Assembly (NCBI RefSeq): GCF_007677725.1
Contig: NZ_VEDF01000006.1
Span: 220,964 to 284,963, forward strand
Source: Pseudomonas sp. URMO17WK12:I11
GTDB lineage: Bacteria; Pseudomonadota; Gammaproteobacteria; Pseudomonadales; Pseudomonadaceae
Length of the DNA stretch: 64,000 nucleotides
Reading direction: 5' to 3'
The notes under the pieces were generated by a model. It made no database searches. It worked only from the letters and a program-made list of their open reading frames with translations, and was not told the origin of the DNA. Of this stretch, positions 17,572 through 26,678 are shown one piece after another (the stretch's first letter is position 1; each line of letters starts with the position of its first letter). The translations under genes were made by a program, and so were the position numbers.

Positions 17572-18879
17572 TCAACCCGCACGTCGCGGGTTGTGGTAGA
17601 GATCAGCGAACACGTCGGCCATGGCCTCTTCGCTGGGCTCGTCCTGCAATTGCACGTTGACTGCGCGGGTCACCAGCTGGTGCGGGCGCGGCAGGTGCAG
17701 ATCATCAGGAATGCGCGGGCCATCGGTCAGGTAGGCCACGGGCAGTTCATGGGTGATGGCCAGGCTCAGCACGTCGCCGAGGCTCGCCGTTTCATCGAGT
17801 TTGCTCAGGATGCAACCGGCCAGCCCGCAGCGCTTGTAGCTGTGATAGGCAGCGGTCAGCACCTGCTTCTGGCTGGTGGTGGCCAGCACCAGGTAATTCT
17901 TGGCGGCGATGCCACGCCCGGCCAGGGTTTCCAGCTGCATGCGCAGGGCCGGGTCGCTGGCCTGCAAACCTGCGGTGTCGATCAGCACCACGCGCTTGCG
18001 CAGCAGTGGCTCGAGCGCGGCCGCCAGCGACTGCCCAGGGTCGACATAGGTCACCGGCACGTTGAGTATGCGGCCCAGGGTCTTGAGCTGCTCCTGAGCG
18101 CCAATGCGGAAGCTGTCCATGCTCACCAGGGCCAGGTTGTGCGGGCCGTACTTGAGCACGTAGCGCGCCGCGAGCTTGGCCAGGGTGGTGGTCTTGCCCA
18201 TGCCGGCCGGGCCGACCATGGCGATCACGCCGCCCTCTTCGATCGGTTCTACCTGGGGCACCTGGATCATGCGGGCCAGATGCGCCAACAGCATGCGCCA
18301 GGCCTGGCGCGGTTCTTCGATTTCGCAGGTCAGATCAAGCAATTCGCGGGCGATCGGCCCGGACAGGCCAATGCGCTGCAAGCGCCGCCAAAGATTGGCC
18401 TGCGCCGGTTTCCTGCCCTGCAGCTGGTTCCAGGCCAGCGAGCCGAGCTGCACCTCGAGCAGCTCGCGCAGCCCCGAGAGCTCCGAGCGCATGGCATCGA
18501 ACAGGCGCGGGTCGACCGCCGCCTGGGCTGGCGCGGCAGGCGCCGCCGGCACGTCAACGTGCGGCTCGATCAACGGCTCGGCGGCGGTCAGGGACTGGCC
18601 GGCGAACAGCTGGCGGTTGCCTTCGCTGGCGTCGCTGCGGCTGTCCAGCTCGGCCTGGGCGGTGGCGATACGCGATTGGGTCTTGCGCAGCTCTTCCTCG
18701 AGCTCGGCATTGGGCACCCGCGGGGCCAGCGCAGACAGCTTGTAGTCCAGCGCAGCGGTCAGCTCGACCCCGCCGGCGATGCGGCGGTTACCGATGATGG
18801 CGGCATCGGAGCCCAGCTCATCACGAACCAGCTTCATGGCCTGACGCATATCGGCGGCGAAGAAACGCTTGACTTGCAT
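17572..18879 (-). CDS. flhF: Flagellar biosynthesis GTPase FlhF
   Basis: This 435-aa SRP-type GTPase fixes the polar site of flagellum assembly. The N-terminal basic domain starts MQVKRFFAADMRQAMKLVRD, and the variable Ala-rich linker spans about 75-150. The NG domain has G1 GPAGMGKTTTLAKLA at about residue 223, VLIDTAGLQ (G3) and SKLDETASLGDVL (G4 region). It begins 12 bp after flhA. The fleN gene follows, as is usual for Pseudomonas. Confidence 0.97.
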   Translation of the reverse strand: MQVKRFFAADMRQAMKLVRDELGSDAAIIGNRRIAGGVELTAALDYKLSALAPRVPNAELEEELRKTQSRIATAQAELDSRSDASEGNRQLFAGQSLTAAEPLIEPHVDVPAAPAAPAQAAVDPRLFDAMRSELSGLRELLEVQLGSLAWNQLQGRKPAQANLWRRLQRIGLSGPIARELLDLTCEIEEPRQAWRMLLAHLARMIQVPQVEPIEEGGVIAMVGPAGMGKTTTLAKLAARYVLKYGPHNLALVSMDSFRIGAQEQLKTLGRILNVPVTYVDPGQSLAAALEPLLRKRVVLIDTAGLQASDPALRMQLETLAGRGIAAKNYLVLATTSQKQVLTAAYHSYKRCGLAGCILSKLDETASLGDVLSLAITHELPVAYLTDGPRIPDDLHLPRPHQLVTRAVNVQLQDEPSEEAMADVFADLYHNPRRAG

Positions 18880-18890
18880 AATCCACTACC

Positions 18891-21020
18891 TCAGCCGTTG
18901 GGGCCCACTGTGGCAACGATGGTGACTTGCTTGTTATCCGGTATTTCCTGATACGCCAGAACATGCAAATTCGGTACAGCCAGGCGGCCGAATCGCGACA
19001 GCATCGCGCGGATCGGGCCAGCCACCAGGAGGATGGCCGGCTGGCCTTGCATCTCCTGGCGCTGGCAGGCGTCGATCAGCGAGCGCTGCAGCTTCTCAGC
19101 CATGCTCGGCTCAAGAAGAACACCGTCTTCCTGACCTTGCCCGGCCCTTTGCAAACTATTGAGCAAGATCTGTTCCAACCTTGGCTCCAGGGTGATAACA
19201 GGCAGCTCCGACTCAACGCCGACAATGCTTTGCACGATGGCGCGACACAATCCGACGCGCACAGCGGCGACTAGCGCGGCGGTATCTTGACTCTTGCTGG
19301 CGTTGTTGGCGATCGCCTCGGCAATACTGCGGATATCGCGCACCGGTACCTGCTCTGACAACAAGGCTTGCAAGACCTTCAACAGGCCTGACAAGGAAAT
19401 GACACCCGGTACCAGCTCTTCTGCAAGTTTAGGCGAAGCCTTGGACAGCACCTGCAGCAACTGCTGGACCTCCTCGTGACCGATCAGCTCATGGCAATGC
19501 TTCTGCAGGATCTGGTTGAGGTGGGTAGCGACTACCGTGCTGGCGTCGACCACGGTATAGCCCAGCGACTGCGCCTGGGCGCGCTGGGCGATGTCGATCC
19601 ACACCGCTTCCAGGCCGAAAGCCGGGTCGCGGGCAGCGATGCCGTTCAGGGTGCCGAACACCTGGCCGGGGTTGATCGCAAGCTCACGGTCGGGGTAGAT
19701 ATCGGCTTCGGCGAGAATCACGCCCATCAAGGTCAAGCGGTAGGCGCTGGGCTGCAGGTCGAGGTTATCGCGAATGTGCACGGTAGGCATGAGGAAGCCC
19801 AGGTCCTGCGAGAGCTTCTTGCGTACGCCCTTGATCCGCGCCAGCAACTGTCCGCCCTGGTTGCGATCGACCAGTGGAATCAGCCGGTAGCCAACCTCCA
19901 GGCCGATCATGTCGATGGGCGTCACGTCGTCCCAACCCAGCTCCTTGGTTTCCATGGCCCGCTGTGGCGATGGCAACAGGTCCTGCTGGCGCTGCGCTTC
20001 CTGCTGCGCGGCGATCTTGCCCTTTTGCTGCTTTTTCCACACCAGGTAGGCGCCGCCAGCGGCGAGCAGGCCGAGGCTGATGAAGGCGATGTGCGGCATG
20101 CCCGGCACCAGGCCCATGATGATCATCAACGCGGCCGAAACCGCCAGCGCCTTGGGCGAATCGAACATCTGCCGGTTGATCAGCTTGCCCATGTCCTCGG
20201 AGCCCGAAGCACGGGTGACCATGATCGCGGCGGCGGTGGACAGCAGCAGCGATGGCAACTGCGCCACCAAACCGTCACCGATGGTCAGCAGTGCGTAGAC
20301 CTTGCCGGCGTCGCTGAACGACATGTTGTGCTGCAGCATGCCGATCAGCATGCCGCCGATCAGGTTGATGAACAGGATCAACAGGCCGGCGATGGCGTCG
20401 CCGCGCACGAACTTGCTGGCACCGTCCATCGAACCATAGAACTCGGCCTCCTGCGCCACCTCGGCGCGACGGGCCTTGGCCTGTGCCTGGTCGATCAGGC
20501 CGGCGTTGAGATCGGCATCGATGGCCATCTGCTTGCCGGGCATGGCGTCGAGGGTGAAGCGCGCACTGACCTCGGAAATCCGCCCGGCACCTTTGGTCAC
20601 GACCACGAAGTTGATGATCATGAGGATGGCGAACACCACCGCACCCACCACGTAATTGCCGCCGATCACCACCTCACCGAAAGCCTGGATGACCTTACCG
20701 GCAGCGCCGTGGCCCTCCTGGCCGTGGAGCATCACCACGCGCGTTGAGGCCACGTTCAGCGCCAGGCGCAGCAAGGTCGCGACCAGCAGGATGGTGGGGA
20801 ATGCGGCGAAGTCCAGGGGCCGCAAGGCATACACGCAGACCAACAGGACCACGATCGACAAGGCAATGTTGAAGGTGAAGAACACGTCGAGCAGGAACGG
20901 CGGTATCGGCAACATCATCATTGCCAACATCACCAGCAGCAGCAGCGGCACGCCCAGGTTGCCCCGGCCGAGTCCGGCCAGGTTGTTGCGGGCGTTGCTG
21001 ATTAACTGAGTGCGATCCAC
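18891..21020 (-). CDS. flhA: Flagellar export gate protein FlhA
   Basis: This 709-aa member of the FHIPEP family is the central export-gate subunit. Eight hydrophobic segments occupy the N-terminal half (LGVPLLLLVMLAMMMLPIPP, then IALSIVVLLVCVYAL), with the cytoplasmic loop signature GRISEVSARFTLDAMPGKQM. The C-terminal half is the cytoplasmic substrate-docking domain. I chose the GTG at 21020 (VDRTQLISNARNN) because GAGGA lies six bases upstream and other Pseudomonas FlhA proteins start there; the frame stays open to 21092. A sigma-54 promoter lies about 60 bp upstream. Confidence 0.96.
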   Translation of the reverse strand: MDRTQLISNARNNLAGLGRGNLGVPLLLLVMLAMMMLPIPPFLLDVFFTFNIALSIVVLLVCVYALRPLDFAAFPTILLVATLLRLALNVASTRVVMLHGQEGHGAAGKVIQAFGEVVIGGNYVVGAVVFAILMIINFVVVTKGAGRISEVSARFTLDAMPGKQMAIDADLNAGLIDQAQAKARRAEVAQEAEFYGSMDGASKFVRGDAIAGLLILFINLIGGMLIGMLQHNMSFSDAGKVYALLTIGDGLVAQLPSLLLSTAAAIMVTRASGSEDMGKLINRQMFDSPKALAVSAALMIIMGLVPGMPHIAFISLGLLAAGGAYLVWKKQQKGKIAAQQEAQRQQDLLPSPQRAMETKELGWDDVTPIDMIGLEVGYRLIPLVDRNQGGQLLARIKGVRKKLSQDLGFLMPTVHIRDNLDLQPSAYRLTLMGVILAEADIYPDRELAINPGQVFGTLNGIAARDPAFGLEAVWIDIAQRAQAQSLGYTVVDASTVVATHLNQILQKHCHELIGHEEVQQLLQVLSKASPKLAEELVPGVISLSGLLKVLQALLSEQVPVRDIRSIAEAIANNASKSQDTAALVAAVRVGLCRAIVQSIVGVESELPVITLEPRLEQILLNSLQRAGQGQEDGVLLEPSMAEKLQRSLIDACQRQEMQGQPAILLVAGPIRAMLSRFGRLAVPNLHVLAYQEIPDNKQVTIVATVGPNG

Positions 21021-21047
21021 CGCGAGTCCTCTTGATGCAAAACTTTG

Positions 21048-21070
21048 ACGCCCGAGGGGCGCTCGGGCGT
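21048..21070 (-). terminator. Hairpin terminator after flhB
   Basis: The stem ACGCCCGAG / CTCGGGCGT with a 5-base loop lies downstream of flhB and is followed on the minus strand by CAAAGTTTTG. The flhA sigma-54 promoter sits immediately upstream, so a transcript starting there would contain only part of the stem. Confidence 0.65.
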
Positions 21071-21075
21071 GGCTT

Positions 21076-21091
21076 TGCAAGAAGCTTTCCA
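21076..21091 (-). promoter_or_regulatory. Sigma-54 promoter of flhA
   Basis: On the minus strand TGGAAAGCTTCTTGCA has the -24 GG and -12 GC separated by 10 bases. The expected start near 21065 would give a leader of about 45 bases before the flhA GTG. FleQ-dependent sigma-54 control of flhA is established in P. aeruginosa. Confidence 0.75.
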
Positions 21092-21150
21092 ACTTCGTTG
21101 GGCGCAGCGGATTTTGCGCTCGTGAGGTCGAGCGCCGAGGCGGGTGGCTG

Positions 21151-22293
21151 TCAGCTATCGCGCTGCAGGTCGCTTGGAATCGGCAGATCTTTTTTCAACG
21201 GCTCTGGCCGCTTGCCCTTCCCGGCATGGTACTGGCGGATCTGGAACACATAGGCCAACACCTGCGCCACCGCCAGGTACAACCCCGCCGGAATCTCCCC
21301 TTCAACCTCGGTGGAGTAGTAGATCGCCCGTGCCAAGGCGGGCGACTCGAGAATCTGCACCTGGTGCTCGACGGCGATCTCGCGAATTTTCAGGGCGACG
21401 AAGTCGGTGCCCTTGGCCACCAGCAAAGGCGCCACCCCACCCTTTTCCGGGTCGTACTGCAACGCCACCGCGTAATGAGTCGGGTTGGTAATGATCACAT
21501 CGGCCTCGGGTATGGCCGCCATCATGCGCCGCTGCGACACTTCGCGCTGCAGCTGGCGAATGCGCTGTTTCACCTCGGGCTTGCCTTCGCTGTCCTTGTA
21601 CTCGTCCTTGACCTCCTGCTTGGTCATCTTCAGCTTCTTGTGGGTCTGCCACAGCTGGAACGGTACGTCGGCGGCAGCGATCAGCAGCAGGCCTGCCGCC
21701 ATCCACAGCGCGCTCCAGCCAACCACCTGGGCACTGTGAATGATCGCCTGCTCCATGGGCTCGTTGGCAATCGCCAGCAGCGCCTGGCGGTCGCTGTTGA
21801 GTACCACCAGCGCCACGATCAGGATCACCACGAACTTGGCCATCGCCTTGAGCAGTTCGGTTAGCGAGTTGATCGAGAACATGCGCTTGATCCCCGACAG
21901 CGGGTTCATGCGGCTGAATTTCGGTTGCAACAGGCTGCCGGAGAAGATGAAACCGCCCAGGGCTATGGGCGAGACGAAAGCGATGATGAACAACAGCATG
22001 AGCACCGGCTGTACGGCCCAGATCGCCATCTTGCCCGAGGCCAGCAGGAACATGCCCATCGAGCCCTCGTCGATCAGCACCTCGCGGCTCAAGGAAAAAT
22101 TCATGCGCATCAAGGCCATGAGGGTTTGCGCCAGGTTACCGCCGAACGCCATCAGCGCCCCGGCACCGGCCAGGGTCGTGGCGACGGTATTGAGCTCCTT
22201 GGAGCGGGCGATCTCACCTTTCTCTCGCGCGTCGCGCTTGCGCTTGTCGGTGGGGTCTTCCGTCTTGTCCTGACCGCTCTCGCTCTCTGCCAT
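21151..22293 (-). CDS. flhB: Flagellar export switch protein FlhB
   Basis: The protein has 380 aa, with four membrane segments in the N-terminal half and a cytoplasmic C-terminal domain. The autocleavage motif N-P-T-H lies at residues 270-273 in DVIITNPTHYAVAL. It begins MAESESGQDKTEDPTDKRKR, typical of FlhB. Cleavage and interaction with FliK change export from rod/hook to filament substrates. It is 2 bases downstream of fliR and is the last gene of the fliL-to-flhB run. Compare the domain-only homologue at 958-1302. Confidence 0.97.
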   Translation of the reverse strand: MAESESGQDKTEDPTDKRKRDAREKGEIARSKELNTVATTLAGAGALMAFGGNLAQTLMALMRMNFSLSREVLIDEGSMGMFLLASGKMAIWAVQPVLMLLFIIAFVSPIALGGFIFSGSLLQPKFSRMNPLSGIKRMFSINSLTELLKAMAKFVVILIVALVVLNSDRQALLAIANEPMEQAIIHSAQVVGWSALWMAAGLLLIAAADVPFQLWQTHKKLKMTKQEVKDEYKDSEGKPEVKQRIRQLQREVSQRRMMAAIPEADVIITNPTHYAVALQYDPEKGGVAPLLVAKGTDFVALKIREIAVEHQVQILESPALARAIYYSTEVEGEIPAGLYLAVAQVLAYVFQIRQYHAGKGKRPEPLKKDLPIPSDLQRDS

Positions 22294-22295
22294 CG

Positions 22296-23072
22296 CTAGC
22301 GCGCCCTCGCCAGTTCACGCAGCCACTGCAGGGCTTCGCTGGCCAATACCTGATAATGCGACAACACATCAGCCAGGCCGATCCAGAAGATCGCCATGCC
22401 CAGCACCAGGGTCAGGGGGAAACCGATGGAGAAGATGTTCAACTGGGGCGCGGCGCGGGTCATCACGCCGAAGGCGATGTTGACCACCAGCAGCGCGGTG
22501 ATCGCCGGCAGGATCAGCAGCAGCCCCGCACCGAACACCCAGCTCAGGCGCCCGGCCATGTCCCAGAAGTGACTGACCACCAATGCATTGCCCACCGGCA
22601 AGGTGCTGAAACTTTCGGTCAGCACTTCGAACACCACCAGGTGACCGTTCATCAACAGGAACAGCACGCTGACCAGCATGGTCATGAACTGGCTGACCAC
22701 CGCCACATTGACGCCGTTGGCCGGGTCGACCATGGAGGCGAAGGCCATGCCCATCTGCACGGCGATGATCTGCCCGGCGATGACGAAGGCCTGAAACAGC
22801 AGCTGCAAGGAAAACCCGAACAGCGCGCCGACGATCACCTGCTCGGCGCACAGCAGCAAACCGCGCAGGCTCAGCGGCTCGAATTCGGGCAGCGGCGGCA
22901 ACCCCGGCACGATCACCACGGTGATCGCCAGCGCCACGTACAGACGGATGCGCGCCGGCAGCATGCGCGTGCCGAAAATCGGCATGGTCATCAGCACCGC
23001 GGTCACCCGGAACAGCGGCAGGATGAACGTGGCGACCCAGGTGCCTATCTGCGCATCGGTCAGTTCGAGCAT
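22296..23072 (-). CDS. fliR: Flagellar export protein FliR
   Basis: This 258-aa membrane protein of the export gate (FliPQR) has about six hydrophobic segments (VATFILPLFRVTAVLMTMPIF, then LYVALAITVVIVPGLPP, then IGFPLTLVLGMAIFWIGLADV). It starts 7 bp after fliQ and is followed directly by flhB. Confidence 0.96.
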   Translation of the reverse strand: MLELTDAQIGTWVATFILPLFRVTAVLMTMPIFGTRMLPARIRLYVALAITVVIVPGLPPLPEFEPLSLRGLLLCAEQVIVGALFGFSLQLLFQAFVIAGQIIAVQMGMAFASMVDPANGVNVAVVSQFMTMLVSVLFLLMNGHLVVFEVLTESFSTLPVGNALVVSHFWDMAGRLSWVFGAGLLLILPAITALLVVNIAFGVMTRAAPQLNIFSIGFPLTLVLGMAIFWIGLADVLSHYQVLASEALQWLRELARAR

Positions 23073-23079
23073 GGCCGGC

Positions 23080-23349
23080 TCAACCGATCAGCTGCGGAAT
23101 GCTGGTGTACAGGCTGGTGATGTACTCCATGAACTTCTGCACCAACCAAGGCCCGGCGACGATCAGCGTGACCAGCATCACCAGCAGACGCGGCAGGAAG
23201 CTCAAGGTCTGCTCGTTGATCTGCGTAGCGGCCTGGAACATCGCCACCACCAGGCCGACCAGCAGGCTGGGGACCACCAGCACGGCGACCATCAGGGTGG
23301 TCAGCCACAAGGCATCGCGGAACAGATCGACAGCGACTTCAGGTGTCAT
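23080..23349 (-). CDS. fliQ: Flagellar export protein FliQ
   Basis: This 89-aa protein has two membrane helices (LTTLMVAVLVVPSLLVGLVV and LLVMLVTLIVAGPWLVQKF) and the FliQ signature AATQINEQTLSFLPR between them. It is a subunit of the FliPQR export channel, encoded between fliP and fliR. Confidence 0.97.
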   Translation of the reverse strand: MTPEVAVDLFRDALWLTTLMVAVLVVPSLLVGLVVAMFQAATQINEQTLSFLPRLLVMLVTLIVAGPWLVQKFMEYITSLYTSIPQLIG

Positions 23350-23370
23350 GCAAGGCTCTCCCTGGCAGCA

Positions 23371-24126
23371 TCAGACGCCACCGAAACTGCCGGCCAAGGT
23401 ACCCATGATCAGCGCCCAGCCATCGACCAGGACGAACAGCATGATCTTGAACGGCAGCGAGATGATCAACGGCGACAGCATCATCATACCCATGGCCATC
23501 AGCACACTGGCGACCACCATGTCGATGATCAGAAACGGAATGAAGATCATGAAGCCGATCTGGAAGGCGGTCTTGAGCTCCGAGGTGACGAACGCCGGCA
23601 CCAGGATGGTCAACGGCACCTGTTCGGGCCCAGCGATGTCGGTGCGCTTGGACAAGCGCATGAACAGGTCCAGGTCGCTCTGCCGGGTCTGCGCCAGCAT
23701 GAACTCCTTGAGTGGGCCCTGGGCTTTTTCCACCGCTTGCTGTGCGGTCATCTGCTCGTTCAGGTACGGCTGCAAGGCATCCTGGTTCACCCGGTCGAAC
23801 ACCGGCGCCATGATGAACAGGGTAAGGAACAGCGCCATGCCGGTCAGCACCTGGTTCGACGGCGTCTGCTGCAAGCCCAGCGCCTGGCGCAGGATCGAGA
23901 AGACGATGATGATGCGGGTGAAGCTGGTCATCAGAATGACGAACGCGGGGATGAAACTCAGCGCCGTCATGATCAGCAAGATCTGCAGGCTGACCGAATA
24001 CTCCTGCTGCCCGTCGGCGGTGTTGGACAGGGTGATGGCCGGAATCGACAACGGGTCGGCACCCAGCGCCAGCGGCGCGGCCAGCAGCAGCGCCAGGGTC
24101 AATACAATGCGCAGCGCGCCGCTCAT
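23371..24126 (-). CDS. fliP: Flagellar export protein FliP
   Basis: The protein has 251 aa from the ATG at 24126, which overlaps the fliO stop (TGATG); a GTG one codon earlier is also possible. It has a cleavable-type hydrophobic N-terminus, then the FliP signatures [21 protein letters not shown] and [19 protein letters not shown]. It forms the core of the export channel with FliQ and FliR. Confidence 0.97.
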   Translation of the reverse strand: MSGALRIVLTLALLLAAPLALGADPLSIPAITLSNTADGQQEYSVSLQILLIMTALSFIPAFVILMTSFTRIIIVFSILRQALGLQQTPSNQVLTGMALFLTLFIMAPVFDRVNQDALQPYLNEQMTAQQAVEKAQGPLKEFMLAQTRQSDLDLFMRLSKRTDIAGPEQVPLTILVPAFVTSELKTAFQIGFMIFIPFLIIDMVVASVLMAMGMMMLSPLIISLPFKIMLFVLVDGWALIMGTLAGSFGGV

Positions 24127-24581
24127 CACGTGTTGTCCTTATGATCCTTGCCCATCAGCTCCATCAGGCGCTGGGCAAATTCCGGCGTGGCCTGGCGGGC
24201 ACCGACCGGCACCTCGACGGGTTCGGCCATGACGTGCAGGGCTTCGATGCTGCCTGGGGTATGGCCGATCAAGATCTGCTCGCGGCCGATCTGCACCAGC
24301 AGCAGACGGTCACGCGGGCCGATCGCGCGGCTGCCGACGATCTCGATCACCTGCCCGCCCTTGGGGGCGGCGCCTTGCATGCGCCGCAGCACCCAGGCCA
24401 GGAAGAAGATCAGGCCGACCACCAGCAGCAGGCCAAAGACCATCTGCGCCAGTTGCCCGCCGAGGCTGCCGGGGGCCGCCGTCGGGGTGACAGTGGGACT
24501 GGCCGCCGGCGTTGCGGCGAACGCCAGTTCGCTGACCAGCAGCGCACCCAGGGCGGCGAAGCGGCGTATTGAAGCCTTCAC
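24126..24581 (-). CDS. fliO: Flagellar protein FliO
   Basis: This 151-aa protein has an N-terminal hydrophobic signal-like segment, a Thr/Ala/Pro-rich stretch, one membrane helix ([25 protein letters not shown], about 43-67) and a small cytoplasmic domain ([19 protein letters not shown]). It assists assembly of the FliP ring. It starts with GTG directly after the fliN stop, and its own stop overlaps the fliP start, so translation of the three is coupled. Confidence 0.93.
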   Translation of the reverse strand: MKASIRRFAALGALLVSELAFAATPAASPTVTPTAAPGSLGGQLAQMVFGLLLVVGLIFFLAWVLRRMQGAAPKGGQVIEIVGSRAIGPRDRLLLVQIGREQILIGHTPGSIEALHVMAEPVEVPVGARQATPEFAQRLMELMGKDHKDNT

Positions 24582-25046
24582 TCAGCGCAGCTTCTTGATG
24601 CGTTCGCTTGGACTGATCACGTCGGTCAGGCGAATGCCGAACTTCTCGTTGACCACCACCACTTCGCCATGGGCGATCAGCGTGCCGTTGACCAGCACAT
24701 CGAGCGGCTCGCCAGCCAGGCGATCGAGTTCGATCACCGAGCCCTGGTTGAGCTGCAGCAGGTTACGGATGTTGATCTCGGTGCTACCCACTTCCATGGA
24801 AATGTTCACTGGGATGTCCAGGATCACATCCAGGTTGGGGCCTTCGAGGCTGACGTTCTCGTTCGGCCGCGGCGAGCTGGCGAACTCTTCCATGGGCAGG
24901 CGCCCGGCGCCGGGCTTGCCGCCGTCGCCGGCCAGCAGCGCGTCAATGTCGGATTGCCCGGCATCACCGGTTTCTTCCAGCGCTGCTGCCCACTCGTCGG
25001 CCAGGGCCTGGTCTTCCGGTGAAGTGATCTCGTTTTCGTTAGCCAT
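24582..25046 (-). CDS. fliN: Flagellar motor switch protein FliN
   Basis: The protein has 154 aa from the ATG at 25046, preceded by GAGGA; an in-frame upstream ATG at 25067 has no better site. The acidic N-terminal tail contains QSDIDALLAG (31-40), a peptide resembling the FliM CheY-binding motif. The C-terminal SpoA domain follows (DVILDIPVNISMEVGSTEI, then LDVLVNGTLIAHGEVVVVNEKFGIRL). FliN forms the base of the C-ring and helps bind CheY-P. It is located between fliM and fliO. Confidence 0.96.
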   Translation of the reverse strand: MANENEITSPEDQALADEWAAALEETGDAGQSDIDALLAGDGGKPGAGRLPMEEFASSPRPNENVSLEGPNLDVILDIPVNISMEVGSTEINIRNLLQLNQGSVIELDRLAGEPLDVLVNGTLIAHGEVVVVNEKFGIRLTDVISPSERIKKLR

Positions 25047-25092
25047 GATGTCCTCGACAGCATTCAATTCGTTGGGAGCGATCGGCGTGCCT

Positions 25093-26061
25093 TCAGCGGC
25101 GCTCGATCGGGTCGATGATCTGCAGGGCCAGGTTGCCCTTGTGCGAGCCCAGGCGCGCCTTGAACGACGGCACGCCGTTGGCGCGCAGCACCAGGTGCTC
25201 GGGCAGCTCCACCGGGATCACATCGCCGGCCTGCATGTGCAGGATGTCGCGCAGCTTGAGCTGGCGTCGGGCAACGGTGGCGGTCAGCGGCACCGAGACG
25301 TCGAGCACGTCTTCGCGCAGGGCCTTGACCCAGCGCTCGTCCTGGTCGTCCAGGTCCGACTGGAAACCGGCATCGAGCATTTCGCGCACCGGCTCGATCA
25401 TCGAGTACGGCATGGTCACGTGCAGGTCGCCGCCGCCGCCGTCGAGCTCGATGTGGAAGGTCGACACCACCACCGCCTCGCTCGGGCCGACGATGTTGGC
25501 CATCGCCGGATTGACCTCGGAGTTCATGTACTCGAAGTTGACCGGCATGATCGCCTGCCAGGCTTCCTTGAGGTCGACGAAGCACTGGTCCAGCACCATG
25601 CGCACCACGCGCAACTCGGTCGGGGTGAATTCGCGGCCTTCGATCTTGGCGTGACGGCCGTCGCCGCCGAAGAAGTTGTCGACCAGCTTGAACACCAGCT
25701 TGGCGTCCAGGATGAACAGCGCAGTGCCGCGCAACGGCTTGATCTTGACCAGATTGAGGCTGGTCGGCACATACAGCGAATGCACGTATTCGCCGAACTT
25801 CATCACCTGCACGCCACCGACCGCCACGTCCGCCGAGCGGCGCAGCAGGTTGAACATGCTGATGCGGGTGTAGCGGGCGAAACGCTCGTTGATCATTTCC
25901 AGGGTCGGCATGCGACCGCGCACGATCCGATCCTGGCTGGTCAGGTCGTAGCTCTTGATGCTGCCAGGCTCGGCAACGCTCTCGGTCTGTACCAGCCCAT
26001 CGTCGACGCCATGCAGCAGGGCATCGATCTCATCCTGGGACAGCAGGTCCTGTACGGCCAT
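25093..26061 (-). CDS. fliM: Flagellar motor switch protein FliM
   Basis: This 322-aa C-ring protein begins MAVQDLLSQDEIDALLHG; the SQDEIDALL peptide is the classical CheY-P binding site. The middle CheC-like domain (LEMINERFARYTRISMFNLLRRSA) and the C-terminal SpoA domain follow. It sits 9 bp after fliL in the fliL-flhB operon. Confidence 0.97.
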   Translation of the reverse strand: MAVQDLLSQDEIDALLHGVDDGLVQTESVAEPGSIKSYDLTSQDRIVRGRMPTLEMINERFARYTRISMFNLLRRSADVAVGGVQVMKFGEYVHSLYVPTSLNLVKIKPLRGTALFILDAKLVFKLVDNFFGGDGRHAKIEGREFTPTELRVVRMVLDQCFVDLKEAWQAIMPVNFEYMNSEVNPAMANIVGPSEAVVVSTFHIELDGGGGDLHVTMPYSMIEPVREMLDAGFQSDLDDQDERWVKALREDVLDVSVPLTATVARRQLKLRDILHMQAGDVIPVELPEHLVLRANGVPSFKARLGSHKGNLALQIIDPIERR

Positions 26062-26070
26062 TGCGGACTC

Positions 26071-26568
26071 CTACTGCAATACGAAATTGGTGAACAGCAG
26101 CTGATCGATCACAGGCTTGCCGACTTCCTTCTGCGCCACTTCCTGGACCACGGCGGTGGCTTTCTGGCGCAGCATTTCCTGGCCGACGGAACTGGCCGAG
26201 AGCGTGTCGAAACCCTGGCCCGAGAACATCATCACCAGGTTGTTGCGGATCACCGGCATGTGCACCGCCAGTGCATCGAGGTCAGCCTGGTTGCGGCCCT
26301 GCAGGGTGATGCTCAGCTGCATGTAGCGCTGGCGACCGTTCTGGTTGAAGTTGACCACGAAGGCCGGTGCCAGCGGTACATAGATGGCCGGCGCCTTGAC
26401 GTTGCTGGCGGCCGCCTGCGGCGCCGGCGCCGATTCACTCTTGTGCATGATGAACCAGGTCGCGCCTACCGACAGGCCGACCGCCAGCAGCAGGGCCAGC
26501 ACCAGCAGCAGGATCAGCTTGAGTTTGCCTTTTGCGGCGGGGTCTTTCACTGCGTCGCTCTTCGCCAT
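26071..26568 (-). CDS. fliL: Flagellar basal-body protein FliL
   Basis: This 165-aa single-pass inner-membrane protein has its hydrophobic helix at about 17-38 (LILLLVLALLLAVGLSVGAT) and a periplasmic stomatin-like domain (YVPLAPAFVVNFNQNGRQRYMQL). It surrounds or stabilises stators. It is the first gene behind the sigma-54 promoter at 26617-26632. Confidence 0.95.
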   Translation of the reverse strand: MAKSDAVKDPAAKGKLKLILLLVLALLLAVGLSVGATWFIMHKSESAPAPQAAASNVKAPAIYVPLAPAFVVNFNQNGRQRYMQLSITLQGRNQADLDALAVHMPVIRNNLVMMFSGQGFDTLSASSVGQEMLRQKATAVVQEVAQKEVGKPVIDQLLFTNFVLQ

Positions 26569-26616
26569 GCCAATAATCCGTCGTCCAGCGGTTTTAAAAG
26601 TGGATGACGGGGCTTG

Positions 26617-26632
26617 AGCAAGTGTTATGCCA
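26617..26632 (-). promoter_or_regulatory. Sigma-54 promoter of fliL operon
   Basis: On the minus strand TGGCATAACACTTGCT has GG and GC separated by 10 bases, close to the TGGCAC-N5-TTGC consensus. Initiation near 26605 gives a leader of about 37 bases before fliL. It suggests fliLMNOPQR-flhB is transcribed separately from fliK. Confidence 0.8.
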
Positions 26633-26678
26633 GGTTTGTCAGGAGCTGCCAGACGGGTCGCGACCGCTCAAGCGCTCA

